64,000 bases of DNA from Eubacterium sp. (lineage in GTDB: Bacteria; Bacillota; Clostridia; Lachnospirales; Lachnospiraceae), in the NCBI GenBank assembly GCA_017430325.1, contig JAFRNE010000005.1:1-64000 (forward strand), written 5' to 3'. Positions 9,633-20,064 of this stretch are shown piece after piece. Under the pieces are notes generated by a model. The model saw only the letters and a program-made list of their open reading frames with translations, was not told the DNA's origin and did no database searches. The position numbers and the translations under genes are program-made. How positions within the stretch are numbered: the first letter of the stretch is position 1; each line of letters starts with the position of its first letter.

Positions 9633-11282
9633 ATGATTATGAGCACTAATAACAAATATATTTCAAATATATATTGGGACAGAATGTGGATATTCTTCGA
9701 AATAAAGCCTGTCGCATCAGAGAGGTTTTTTCCTTATATCATTAATGCTGATGGCTCATATAAGGCCTATCTTCTTAAACACTCAGAAGGTTTGTATAAG
9801 CTGAACATCACAAATCCCGGCAATTGCAGGATGCTTCCTCTCGGCACATATCATATCGCCTACGACAACGCAGGCCCTCTGGAAGCATCAGCTTCCTCAA
9901 GCACGGCGGACAGCTTCATAAAGTACTGCTCTCCGGAGAATAAGGATATCACCGAGGATAATAAAAGGTTCATATATTTCCACTCAGAGAGAGAATACAG
10001 AGTGGACTTTTCCGATAACGACGTTTTCTCCTTCACATCATCCGATGGTCAAAGAACTGATATAAAAAAGCGGATAAAGATCAAAACACGGCTGGAACGC
10101 AGAAGGCACAGGATCGCCAAAACAGTCCTGCGCACCGTCTATAATTTTGATTATTTCAAATATAGAAAGCTTTCTAAGCATAAAGAAAAAAATATACTCC
10201 TTTTCAGTGATCAGAGCGAAGAAATGGGTTCAAATATGGCCGCTTTGAAGGACGGTCTTATCCGCGCCGGCTATAAACCCGAAGAAAGCCTGCGCGCCGT
10301 AACAACAAAGCATTACAGTTTCGCACATTGGATGAAGACACTTAAGAAGCTTGCTAAAGCTGATTATATTTTCCTGGATGATCACAGCCAGACAACCGAC
10401 TGGCTTACTATAAAGGGTGCAACCATAACACAGATATGGCACGCCGGAGCAGGCTTTAAATCAACCGGCTACAGCAGATTCGGAATGAAGGCTTCTCCAG
10501 CTCCTGTTTCGGGACACAGACAATACAACTATGGAATAACAGGTTCAAGAAATATACGTCATTTCTTCTCTGAAGTCTGGGGAATAAATGATTCCATGGT
10601 TCTTCCCGCAGGAATGCCAAGGCTTGATAAATACCTTGATAAAGCTTATCAGACAAAAACAAAGGAAAAGCTTCTGATGGATTATCCGATACTGAGTAAA
10701 CGCGTCATTCTTTTTGCTCCTACCTATAGAGGCGCAAATAAAAAGCACGCCTACTATCCGTACAAGAAGCTTGACTTTGATGAGATGTACAGAGTCGCCG
10801 AGGAAACAGATTCGGTATTTGTATTTAAGATGCATCCCTTCGTTTCAAAGCCGGTTCCTATTCCGGAAGAATACCGTGACAGGATGTTTGATATCTCAGG
10901 TTATCCAAACATTAATGACCTGTTCTATGTTACAGACCTGCTGATAACTGATTATTCTTCCAATATCTACGAGTTTTCTCTTATGAGAAAGCCTATACTG
11001 TTCTTCGCTTTTGATATCGACGGCTACTCAAACAGCCGCGGTTTCCATAGAGATTACAGGACAAATGTTCCGGGTAAGATCACCGAAACCTTTGAAGAAA
11101 TGTGCGCGGCCATCAGAGCAGAGGATTTTGAATATGAAAAGGTTGAGGAATATATCGAAAACAACTTTGAGAAAACCGACAGTCACGCCTGTGACAGGAT
11201 TATTGACTGGATCATCCGTGGCAATATTCCTGAAGAATATAAGCTTGAGATGAAAAAAGAATTTAAAAGAGTTATATGTTAA
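9633..11282 (+). CDS. CDP-glycerol:poly(glycerophosphate) glycerophosphotransferase family protein
   Basis: This TagB/TagF-type GT-B transferase would add glycerol phosphate (or a related polyol phosphate) from a CDP-activated donor to a teichoic-acid-like surface polymer at the inner face of the membrane. The ~200 N-terminal residues are a variable region. The C-terminal half has the family hallmarks: ITQIWHAGAGFKSTGY (first active-site block with its His), PAGMPRLD, ILFAPTYRG, VFKMHPF and the LLITDYSSNIYEFSL block followed by KPILFF. The ribosome site is weak, so the second ATG, six bases downstream, is possible. It converges on glpK across a strong terminator. With glpK and a glycerol-1-phosphate dehydrogenase nearby, a glycerophosphate polymer is a sensible inference; the true acceptor cannot be read from sequence. 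Confidence 0.88.
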   Translation: MIMSTNNKYISNIYWDRMWIFFEIKPVASERFFPYIINADGSYKAYLLKHSEGLYKLNITNPGNCRMLPLGTYHIAYDNAGPLEASASSSTADSFIKYCSPENKDITEDNKRFIYFHSEREYRVDFSDNDVFSFTSSDGQRTDIKKRIKIKTRLERRRHRIAKTVLRTVYNFDYFKYRKLSKHKEKNILLFSDQSEEMGSNMAALKDGLIRAGYKPEESLRAVTTKHYSFAHWMKTLKKLAKADYIFLDDHSQTTDWLTIKGATITQIWHAGAGFKSTGYSRFGMKASPAPVSGHRQYNYGITGSRNIRHFFSEVWGINDSMVLPAGMPRLDKYLDKAYQTKTKEKLLMDYPILSKRVILFAPTYRGANKKHAYYPYKKLDFDEMYRVAEETDSVFVFKMHPFVSKPVPIPEEYRDRMFDISGYPNINDLFYVTDLLITDYSSNIYEFSLMRKPILFFAFDIDGYSNSRGFHRDYRTNVPGKITETFEEMCAAIRAEDFEYEKVEEYIENNFEKTDSHACDRIIDWIIRGNIPEEYKLEMKKEFKRVIC

Positions 11283-11299
11283 AGCTTTACAAATATGAT

Positions 11300-11339
11300 A
11301 AAAGGTGGCAGGAATCTGATTCCTGCCACCTTTTATTTT

Positions 11340-11340
<1 letters not shown>
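11300..11340. terminator. Bidirectional terminator between the CDP-glycerol transferase gene and glpK
   Basis: A perfect 16-bp stem (11300-11315 with 11319-11334) with a three-base loop is flanked by A-runs and T-runs, serving two convergent genes. Confidence 0.93.
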
Positions 11341-12836
<1,496 letters not shown>

Positions 12837-15377
12837 TTACCTCCTCAGTATACTGTTAAATATTCTACTGCAGATATTTGCCTCTTCCGCATTACTCTCC
12901 TCCAGACAGTCATTTGTATAATTCAGACGCTGCAGGATTTCCAGATATTTTCCCCAAGTATCATCACCTATTTCCGGAAATGCGGTGATAAGCTCTTTTT
13001 TGTACTCTTCATCAGAAAGCCTTCTTCTGCCTGTTTTATTCTTTCGTCGCATAATCTGTTCCGTCTTATGATTCAAATACAGAAGATTCTCCCTGCCTTC
13101 CGGCCCGATAAAGCCCTCTTTTAACGCTTTATCAATGCTATTTTTCTGTTTTAACTTATATATCATGACACAAACCGCTGCAAATGTAAGAAGCAGTAAA
13201 ATGATAACAGTGATGAGTATATATTCCGAAGACGTCAAACGCCTTTCAGACTTTCCGGAATCACCCTTCTCACCTGTATTCTCATTATTTATATCTTTGG
13301 TCATATCTGTTGAATCAATTTCGGTAGTTCTGCCCTGCGTTTTTCCGGTAACAGACTCTGTAGTTGATGTTTTTTCGGTAACTGCCGTCGCAACAGTAGT
13401 TTTCTCCTCAGTCAGATCAGTTCCGGTATTACTGTTTGTTCTTCTTATAGTATCATTCATTCCGGGTGTCATTTCCACCGGTACCCAGCCAATATCATTT
13501 AAATATACTTCAACCCACGCATGAGCATCACTGTCAGTAACCGAAGCTGTATAATTGCCGTTACTGTCCTCTTTGATACTACTATAATCAACCCTGTAGC
13601 CTGATACATATCGTGCAGGTATTCCAAGCATTCTCAGGATCATAGCGCCCGCCGATGCAAAATGGGTACAATATCCCTTCTTGCCATCTGTAAGGAAATA
13701 CACCACCGGATCCTCTCCCGATGGGATTCTGCCCGGTTTTTTACTGTACTCGAATCTGCCCTTAAGAACTCCCGCTACATACTCGGCCACACACATTCGG
13801 TTTTCATTGATATATGCCGATAATGCTGAGATATCGATATCATATAATTCATTCTCAACTATTGACCTGATATTATATAATTCTTCTGCATAATACTGAA
13901 GCTGAGTACTGCTGCTTACAATATCTTCCATGCACGGATTCATTTCATTCGGAACCGTGGTATAATACTCATAAACATAGTCATTATACCATAGCCAGAA
14001 TTCTCTTTCCATATCACTCATCTCATAAAGAATATAAGAATTAAGGTAAGCTCCATCGTAGTTTATGACATCATTAAGTGTGATATTATTATACCTTGCT
14101 GCACAGACTGTATAATCCTTATTCTTTTTATCCTTCACGACCGTGTCTTCGGATATATAATATCCTTTATCAAAGGAATAAGGATCATAAAAATACGGCA
14201 GTGCGCAGGATGTAGCTTTACTCCTGTAGCTTATAGTGATATTCGTAAGCATATTTGATGCATTATCATTATAATATTTGTATATTCTTCCTGTAAGTAT
14301 CCTCCTCACATCATAAGCCCTCAGCGTATGAGGAAGGTTTTCTTCAAAGAGCATCTCATCAAGCTTCCATTCACCGGTGCTATATTCCATAGCGCTGAAA
14401 TCCTTCAGGTAAATATCACCTTCACAAGCATCTGACATACTCAGGCTCAAAACCTCCCTTCCGGTATCACTTGGTGTATCATTACTGATCCTGCGGGTAT
14501 ATGAATAATCATTACTTACCACATAACCCTTCAGTCTGTTTTCAATTCTCTTCTGAAAATCTCTCACCCTGCCGGCATTTTTCCTCATAAGCTGTTCCGG
14601 TTTTTTTGATAAAGGTATGGTTACAAAAAGCAGCAGGATGATAACGATGATCCCAACAATACTGTTTAGATTTTTCTTTATATACAGCCCTTTCTTCAGG
14701 TGATCTTCCACCTGTAAAAGCCGCTTATCTGTTTCTGTATTTATAAGTTTAATAAATGCAGCCAGGAGTATTATAAGAATAAAAGCCTTATAATCCGGTG
14801 AATACCCATAAACAAAAGTTGTTATGGATGCCGCGATGGGAAGTACGGCCAGAAGGAAATATTTTCTGATCAGTACAGATACCGCGAAAAACAGCAGTAT
14901 CGCCGCCGTGAAATATAATGCCATAAGCTTTGATGTACTGATCAGATATTCATATCTGTATCTTCTGTACAGATGATAGGTTGCCTGATCAACTTTATCA
15001 TCAAATATCATCACTAAAAATGCTCTGCCCAAAGAGATTTCTTCCTTTGGTATTCTGACATAATAAAGAAGCATAACGGCAGCAGATGACATGTAAATGA
15101 TAATTGCGGAGATAATCAGTGATGCCCTGCCTCTCCTTCCTGTTATACCGGTGATCACACTAAAGACAAGTGAAAAAACCGCCAGAAAAAGACAAATAGC
15201 TATTATCTCCCTCTGCCTCATATATATTCCCCGACTTAAACTCTTCAGAGCAAAGAAAGTCGAAAAAAAGCACAGTATCGTAATTGCCGAGGTATAGCAT
15301 CCATTCATTAAGGCCCCGAGAAAACCATAACTTCTGTTTGAACTTTTCCAGACAACACTGCTTTTCATTATTTTCAC
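12837..15377 (-). CDS. Membrane-anchored transglutaminase-like protein (TgpA type)
   Basis: The protein of 846 residues has several N-terminal membrane helices (roughly residues 20-245), a long extracellular part, a transglutaminase-like core and a C-terminal membrane helix (about 725-745) followed by a cytosolic tail. The core shows Cys in KKGYCTHFASAGAM (about residue 568), His in DSDAHAWVEVYL (about 618) and the closing GWVPVEMTPG strand, so the Cys-His part of the triad is intact and Glu/Asp can be supplied by the last strand. A Thr/Ser-rich linker separates core and helix. It follows moxR and a DUF58 gene, the standard trio with this protein type. The likely role is peptidase or amide-modifying activity on cell-surface proteins. 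The substrate is unknown. Confidence 0.88.
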   Translation of the reverse strand: MKIMKSSVVWKSSNRSYGFLGALMNGCYTSAITILCFFSTFFALKSLSRGIYMRQREIIAICLFLAVFSLVFSVITGITGRRGRASLIISAIIIYMSSAAVMLLYYVRIPKEEISLGRAFLVMIFDDKVDQATYHLYRRYRYEYLISTSKLMALYFTAAILLFFAVSVLIRKYFLLAVLPIAASITTFVYGYSPDYKAFILIILLAAFIKLINTETDKRLLQVEDHLKKGLYIKKNLNSIVGIIVIILLLFVTIPLSKKPEQLMRKNAGRVRDFQKRIENRLKGYVVSNDYSYTRRISNDTPSDTGREVLSLSMSDACEGDIYLKDFSAMEYSTGEWKLDEMLFEENLPHTLRAYDVRRILTGRIYKYYNDNASNMLTNITISYRSKATSCALPYFYDPYSFDKGYYISEDTVVKDKKNKDYTVCAARYNNITLNDVINYDGAYLNSYILYEMSDMEREFWLWYNDYVYEYYTTVPNEMNPCMEDIVSSSTQLQYYAEELYNIRSIVENELYDIDISALSAYINENRMCVAEYVAGVLKGRFEYSKKPGRIPSGEDPVVYFLTDGKKGYCTHFASAGAMILRMLGIPARYVSGYRVDYSSIKEDSNGNYTASVTDSDAHAWVEVYLNDIGWVPVEMTPGMNDTIRRTNSNTGTDLTEEKTTVATAVTEKTSTTESVTGKTQGRTTEIDSTDMTKDINNENTGEKGDSGKSERRLTSSEYILITVIILLLLTFAAVCVMIYKLKQKNSIDKALKEGFIGPEGRENLLYLNHKTEQIMRRKNKTGRRRLSDEEYKKELITAFPEIGDDTWGKYLEILQRLNYTNDCLEESNAEEANICSRIFNSILRR

Positions 15378-15421
15378 CTATCTCCCAATGAAATCAGGTA
15401 AGACGCTGTTTTCAGATCATT

Positions 15422-16483
15422 TTATTTGAATACTATCTCACCGTCCGTAACGCTTTCACCATCCATCATGAGCTTATCATTCTTCAGATAAATCTCACTG
15501 ACATATATCTCACCACGGTATTTTTCTCTGTACGCCTGCTTCATGTCCTCATATTCCTGAAAAACAGAATCAGCCATGGCACCGGTCATCGCAAGAAAGA
15601 AACTCTCCTCATCATCAACTCTGACCCTGATAAGAGTATTTCTGCTTTTGGAATTCCATACCATAAAATGCGGACACTCCTTATCCATAAGCGCAAAAGA
15701 AATACTTGAGATACTCTCTAAAGCTTTCGAGTAAGCATCGGCTCTGTAGCCCTTATCCCCGATCCTTCTGACCGAGAAAAACAGTATCACCGGGCACGCC
15801 TTAGGCTGACTGTCTTCTCTGACCAGAAGACAGCCCTTCTTGGCAGAAAGCTTCCAATTGATACGCTGAACCTTATCACCATCACGAAACTCACGTATAT
15901 CAAATATCTGCCCGCTGTCCTTCCCGGGTCTTACATCATCATAAATATCTGAATCACCGTAAAAATTTCTTATCCTTTCTCCCAACCTAAGCGTAATATC
16001 TTTGGGCTCCGGAAGTACCATAAGTCCGGCAGACGACGAAAATCTCTTGCTGATATAGAACAGCCCCAGCCTGTCATAAATATGGCATTTATGAGCCTCA
16101 AACTCATAATACCCGGCATCGGTAAGCATGACCGGAATCGTGAATTCATTTTCACCATACTTTGCTATAAACAGACTGATCCATTTTTTTCTGATCTTTC
16201 TTGTATCACTGTATCTGATCTGTAATTTAATCTTATCAGTTATCATCCTGCTGTTATTTCTGACCATGACACGAAGATTTATAGTTTTATTGGCATCAAC
16301 AAGGGTTATAGGGGCATTTATCCTGCATTTGATCTTTTTTCTTCTGATCATGAGATAGACAAATGCCACAACAAGAAACATCGCTCCTGCAACACAAAGA
16401 CGCACAAGCGATGTACTCTCATAAATCAGTGACATATATGCCATACATGCAATTACTATAATTGCTATAATAAAGCTGATCAA
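15422..16483 (-). CDS. DUF58 family membrane protein
   Basis: The protein of 353 residues has two N-terminal membrane helices (about residues 1-45), a beta-rich middle and the DUF58 signature IREFRDGDKVQRINWKLSAK, which continues into the VWA-like C-terminal region. DUF58 proteins accompany MoxR ATPases and TgpA-type transglutaminases and probably act as the membrane partner remodelled by the ATPase. It lies 21 bases after moxR and 44 bases before the transglutaminase gene in the same operon. Biochemical function is not established for the family. Confidence 0.9.
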   Translation of the reverse strand: MISFIIAIIVIACMAYMSLIYESTSLVRLCVAGAMFLVVAFVYLMIRRKKIKCRINAPITLVDANKTINLRVMVRNNSRMITDKIKLQIRYSDTRKIRKKWISLFIAKYGENEFTIPVMLTDAGYYEFEAHKCHIYDRLGLFYISKRFSSSAGLMVLPEPKDITLRLGERIRNFYGDSDIYDDVRPGKDSGQIFDIREFRDGDKVQRINWKLSAKKGCLLVREDSQPKACPVILFFSVRRIGDKGYRADAYSKALESISSISFALMDKECPHFMVWNSKSRNTLIRVRVDDEESFFLAMTGAMADSVFQEYEDMKQAYREKYRGEIYVSEIYLKNDKLMMDGESVTDGEIVFK

Positions 16484-16504
16484 TACTTAATCCTCTCCGT
16501 AAGC

Positions 16505-17491
16505 TTAACTCTGCTTCTCCGGTTTTCTTCTCTTTTTTCCACCGGAAACCGAAGGTGTATTTACGGTCTTCAAAATATCTGAAAGCACCTCCTCCTCGGT
16601 AACTCTTGTGGCTCTGGCTCTTGTACTGAGTACTATCCTGTGTTTGGCAATATCCATAAACAGATCCGAAACATCTCCCGGAATAACGTATTCTCTTCCC
16701 TGAAGAAATGCCCAGGCCCTCACTATCCTGCTCATTGCAATAGTTCCTCTCGGACTGACTCCCAGCTCTATATATTCGTTCTCTCTGGTTGCCTTCATAA
16801 GCCTCACCATATATGAATACACCTGATCATGAATATAGATTCCCGACACTCCGTTGATCATTTCCATAAGCTGTCCTGCTGAGATAACAGGCTTAACACT
16901 TTCTGCAGATATATCTGCAGCCTTATTTTTCAGTATCATAAGCTCAGACTCCTCATCCGGATATCCGAGACTCATACATATCATAAATCTGTCAAGCTGG
17001 GATTCCGGAAGAAGCTGTGTTCCGGCGCTTCCTTTCGGGTTCTGCGTTGCTATGACAATAAAAGGCTCAGGAACCTTATACGAATATCCATCAACCGTAA
17101 CGATCCCCTCCTCCATTACCTCAAGGAGAGCTGACTGTGTCTTTGGTGAAGTACGGTTGATCTCATCAGCCAGGAACAGATTGCACATAATGCTTCCCGG
17201 ACGATAAACAAACTCGTCACTTTTCTTATCATACATACTGAAGCCCAGAATATCCGACGGAAGTACATCCGGCGTAAACTGAACCCTTCTCGTGCTTAGA
17301 GAGAGCGCCTTTGAAAAGGCAACTGCAAGCGTTGTCTTACCTACACCCGGCACATCCTCGAGAAGTATATGTCCTCCGGCAAGAATAGAAGCAAATACCT
17401 TCATTATGCATTCTCTTTTTCCGGTTACGGCTTTCTCAACTTCATATATTATCTGCCGGATCTGTTCATTTTCGCTTAGTTTCATATTCAT
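16505..17491 (-). CDS. MoxR-family AAA+ ATPase
   Basis: A chaperone-like ATPase of 328 residues. Walker A is EDVPGVGKTTLA (about residues 39-50) and Walker B is LFLADEINR, followed by the sensor and helix-2 insert regions (VIATQNPKGSAGTQLLPESQLDRFM) and the arginine-finger/sensor-2 region (LGVSPRGTIAM). MoxR proteins pair with DUF58 or VWA proteins and drive maturation of partner complexes. The gene starts 12 bases after the glycerol-1-phosphate dehydrogenase stop codon, so all five genes from egsA to glpK are very likely one transcript. Confidence 0.94.
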   Translation of the reverse strand: MNMKLSENEQIRQIIYEVEKAVTGKRECIMKVFASILAGGHILLEDVPGVGKTTLAVAFSKALSLSTRRVQFTPDVLPSDILGFSMYDKKSDEFVYRPGSIMCNLFLADEINRTSPKTQSALLEVMEEGIVTVDGYSYKVPEPFIVIATQNPKGSAGTQLLPESQLDRFMICMSLGYPDEESELMILKNKAADISAESVKPVISAGQLMEMINGVSGIYIHDQVYSYMVRLMKATRENEYIELGVSPRGTIAMSRIVRAWAFLQGREYVIPGDVSDLFMDIAKHRIVLSTRARATRVTEEEVLSDILKTVNTPSVSGGKKRRKPEKQS

Positions 17492-17503
17492 TCCCCTGTG
17501 GCC

Positions 17504-18562
17504 TTAAAATACCAATTCCATCTCATCGTAAAGTTTACTGAGTCTCTCATCCGAAAGATCAGTTTCATTCAGGACAGTATACCTGTCGGCTCTTGTCGCG
17601 GAAGCCTGCTGCCATGCGCCGATAAATATTTCCTTTGTTATCTTCCAGTCTGATGGTTTTACAGGAATGTTGTAATCCTTGAGAACCCTGGTTATCTTAG
17701 CGATATTTCTATTCTGGAAGATGCATGCGCAGTAGCTTCCCATGGCAACTGCTATACCGTGCGGAACATTGACCTGCTCGCTGAAATTCTCCTCAAGGGC
17801 GTGGCAGAAAAGATGCTCCGAACCACTGCTCGGTCTTGAAGAACCTGTGATCTCCATGGCAAGACCACCCATAACAAGCGCCTGTGTAAGTCTCTTGATA
17901 AAGTCCTTGCTCTTCAGCTCCTTCTGATCATTGTAGCAGATAGAATTGAAGGCCATCTTTGAGATCATATATGCAAAATCATCAACATACTCCTTACCCT
18001 TTGCGAAGGCGATCTTCCAGTCGTTGAGGGCGGTGTATTTGCTGATGGTATCACCGATACCTGCAAGAAGCTGTCTGTCCGGCGCACTCATGATAACGTT
18101 CACGTCAACAATGATCGCATCAGGGATCGTGCATTTAAAGGTCTTTCTTGCCTTACCCTCAGTTCCGAGAACTGCAACCGGTGAAGCAAGGCTGTCATTA
18201 CTGAGAGTCGTCGGAAGCGAGATAAGCTTCGTCTTACTTACAAATGCAGCAAACTTCGCCAGATCAAGAACTGTACCGCCGCCGAAGCCGATAACTATAG
18301 CTATATCGTTCATTGTGATGTATTTTGCAAGCGCTACTGCTGCGTCATAGCTTGCCTCCTTGATGAGATACAGCTCGATCTCCTTGAAGTCGGCCGAGAT
18401 CTCATTAAGTATATTTTCAAATATTCCTTTGAGGTTTTCCTCAGTCACGAGAATGGTCTTCTTATCGTGAATTTCCGGAATAACGTCATTCATAACCTCC
18501 GGAATCTTTGCGAAAATGCCTTCCTCAACGATAAGATGATATGGTAATCTGAATCTGTTCAT
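17504..18562 (-). CDS. egsA: sn-Glycerol-1-phosphate dehydrogenase (AraM/EgsA family)
   Basis: This enzyme reduces dihydroxyacetone phosphate to sn-glycerol-1-phosphate with NAD(P)H. It is the archaeal-type enantiomer, also made by a few Gram-positives through AraM. Visible features are the nucleotide-binding GFGGGTVLDLAKFAA, LPTTLSNDSLASPVAVL, and the metal ligands expected for the family: Asp in AGIGDTISKYTA, His in GSEHLFCHALE and His in VPHGIAVA. Length (352 residues) fits. A good ribosome site (AGGAGG) precedes the start. It heads the five-gene operon ending in glpK and has its own promoter. A different polyol dehydrogenase specificity cannot be excluded, but the family call is firm. The symbol follows the B. 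subtilis/archaeal usage. Confidence 0.85.
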   Translation of the reverse strand: MNRFRLPYHLIVEEGIFAKIPEVMNDVIPEIHDKKTILVTEENLKGIFENILNEISADFKEIELYLIKEASYDAAVALAKYITMNDIAIVIGFGGGTVLDLAKFAAFVSKTKLISLPTTLSNDSLASPVAVLGTEGKARKTFKCTIPDAIIVDVNVIMSAPDRQLLAGIGDTISKYTALNDWKIAFAKGKEYVDDFAYMISKMAFNSICYNDQKELKSKDFIKRLTQALVMGGLAMEITGSSRPSSGSEHLFCHALEENFSEQVNVPHGIAVAMGSYCACIFQNRNIAKITRVLKDYNIPVKPSDWKITKEIFIGAWQQASATRADRYTVLNETDLSDERLSKLYDEMELVF

Positions 18563-18605
18563 ACTGGTAACCCTCCTGTATTAATCGTATATAACACTAA
18601 GTATG

Positions 18606-18634
18606 ATTTTAACCCAGATGAGTTTTTTATTCAA
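18606..18634 (-). promoter_or_regulatory. Promoter of the egsA-moxR-DUF58-transglutaminase-glpK operon
   Basis: The minus strand reads TTGAAT (18629-18634), 17 bases, then TAAAAT (18606-18611), about 44 bases before the egsA start. Confidence 0.7.
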
Positions 18635-18639
18635 TAATT

Positions 18640-18800
18640 ATCGCGCACTCATGAATCCTTCGGATTCATTTCGTCGCGGCAGTCGGCAAATACATGTGCC
18701 TACGTCACATGTAACAAAACAGCATACACACCCATCAGCATGCAAGCATGCATGGGATGTATGCTGTTTCGTCACATGCTTCGCATGTGCTTGCCTCGTA
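18640..18800. repeat. Hairpin-rich non-coding element
   Basis: Most of the 309-base gap between egsA and the secreted-protein gene consists of inverted repeats: ATGAATCC-ttc-GGATTCAT (18651-18669), ACATGTG/CACATGT (18692-18712), a long imperfect palindrome at 18717-18769 with arms of about 18 bases, and CACATGC-ttc-GCATGTG (18773-18789). The TTC-loop style is the same as in the 110-bp array at the left edge. Open frames here on both strands are by-products of the palindromes. Confidence 0.75.
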
Positions 18801-18819
18801 TGCATCGCGAAAATAGAAA

Positions 18820-18855
18820 CCCGCATGACATACTTCCTCAGTAATGCCATGCGGG
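18820..18855 (-). terminator. Terminator of the secreted-protein gene
   Basis: A 12-bp arm pair with one mismatch (18820-18831 with 18844-18855) is followed on the minus strand by a T-rich stretch. Confidence 0.75.
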
Positions 18856-18871
18856 GACCAAATATCATTTA

Positions 18872-19738
18872 TTAATCTGTGCGTGCATCTGTAACGACCT
18901 GAAGCGCAGATCTTTCATCCACAACCTCCGGAGCAACCTCCTCAGTCTCTATGCACTTCTCAGCTCCGACGATTCTGTCATCATGATAAGGAATCTCGAA
19001 AGGTTCCTGCTTCTCATAAACCACCCTGTAAACAACATATCCTGAAGCCTGTCCAACCTCGAAGAATGCATTTGCAGGTGTATCAAATTCTGTACCATAG
19101 CTATAATTCAGTGAATTTGCAACAGTCGGCTCACCAACAAGGTCGCTCGGCCATCTCTCCTCACCGTAATCAGTATATGTATCTGTTGTGCCGGTAAACA
19201 AACCGTCAGTGATTATCGAAACATGCTCTCTGCCGTAGCTGCCTCCCTCGGAAGCACCCCAGCTGAGATAAACGATGATGTCGCCGGCTTTGATAGTACC
19301 ATCTGCTGTCTTCTCGTTAAGATCCTGTCTTGCGTCTGAAGCACAGTCGTCATTGTAGAATCTTACAAGCTCAAAGTGCTCATCATTTCTCATGAAGGAC
19401 TCAAGTCCCCCTGCAGAAGCGGTTGCTGTATTTCCATATTCAGGAACGTAACCGTCAAATGCACCGGCAAGCGCCGAAACATATATTACATGAGCTGCCC
19501 ATCCTGCGCATGACCAGTAGTCCTCTGCAAGATATCCGCCTGAGCCGTAGCTGCCGGCCGGCATATTTGCTCTCATAACATCGTAATAATCTTCTTTTTC
19601 TATTCCTTCGGTCTCTTCCTCTTTCTGCTCGTCAGAAACCTGTGTGCCTGCCTTATCTTCTGCTGCATATATGCTGCCTGCCTGTGAAAATGCAAGTACA
19701 GCTGCAAGTGATAATGCAGGAATGATCTTTTTCTTCAT
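18872..19738 (-). CDS. Secreted protein with putative papain-like (NlpC/P60- or CHAP-like) fold
   Basis: A clear signal peptide (MKKKIIPALSLAAVLAFSQA, cleavage near AGSIYAA) is followed by an acidic linker and a ~200-residue domain. The domain has Cys in YWSCAGWAAHV (about residue 77), a GDIIVYLSWG strand and His in YGREHVSIITDG (about 169). That order and spacing suits a Cys-His hydrolase of the NlpC/P60 or CHAP superfamily acting on peptidoglycan or peptides outside the cell. This is inference from motif order only. The start is set at the second ATG (19738), where the signal peptide begins; the ATG at 19747 adds MVC. It is monocistronic, with its own promoter and terminator. Confidence 0.75.
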   Translation of the reverse strand: MKKKIIPALSLAAVLAFSQAGSIYAAEDKAGTQVSDEQKEEETEGIEKEDYYDVMRANMPAGSYGSGGYLAEDYWSCAGWAAHVIYVSALAGAFDGYVPEYGNTATASAGGLESFMRNDEHFELVRFYNDDCASDARQDLNEKTADGTIKAGDIIVYLSWGASEGGSYGREHVSIITDGLFTGTTDTYTDYGEERWPSDLVGEPTVANSLNYSYGTEFDTPANAFFEVGQASGYVVYRVVYEKQEPFEIPYHDDRIVGAEKCIETEEVAPEVVDERSALQVVTDARTD

Positions 19739-19787
19739 ACAAACCATCCGTAATATTTTTGTAACAGTTTTTTACCCTGCAAGTGGT

Positions 19788-19816
19788 ATTAAACCACATT
19801 GATAATCTTATGTCAA
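19788..19816 (-). promoter_or_regulatory. Promoter of the secreted-protein gene
   Basis: The minus strand reads TTGACA (19811-19816), 17 bases, TTTAAT (19788-19793). The 326-base gap to metY otherwise holds only AT-rich sequence with a possible metY promoter at its right end. Confidence 0.8.
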
Positions 19817-19990
19817 GCTAAATATTACATTTTTGTTACATTTATTACGCACTTGTTGTGTTTTTGTTGTGAAACCACAATATTTTGTGTGTCATTTATG
19901 CAATATTTTTAACATTTCCTATTGCACTCGTTATAGCCACTGCCTATATCTAAATATTATTATTAACTATAATGCTATAGGCTGAAACTA

Positions 19991-20018
19991 TTGCTATAAT
20001 ACTAGATATTCCTATAAA
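19991..20018 (+). promoter_or_regulatory. Possible metY promoter
   Basis: TTGCTA (19991-19996), 16 bases, TATAAA (20013-20018), about 46 bases before the start codon. I found no S-box or T-box-like structure in the short leader. Confidence 0.45.
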
Positions 20019-20064
20019 ACTAAAAAAGTTATTTATTAATGATATTTCATATGGAGGAAAGAAA

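Noticed and set aside
18603-18875. Overlapping open frames on both strands in the hairpin-rich gap
   Set aside because: They arise from palindromic DNA, translate to mirror-like Cys/His-rich sequence, lack ribosome sites and overlap a promoter and terminator.
19748-20064. S-box (SAM) riboswitch upstream of metY
   Set aside because: The expected leader is about 40 bases and no multi-helix junction or terminator is present.
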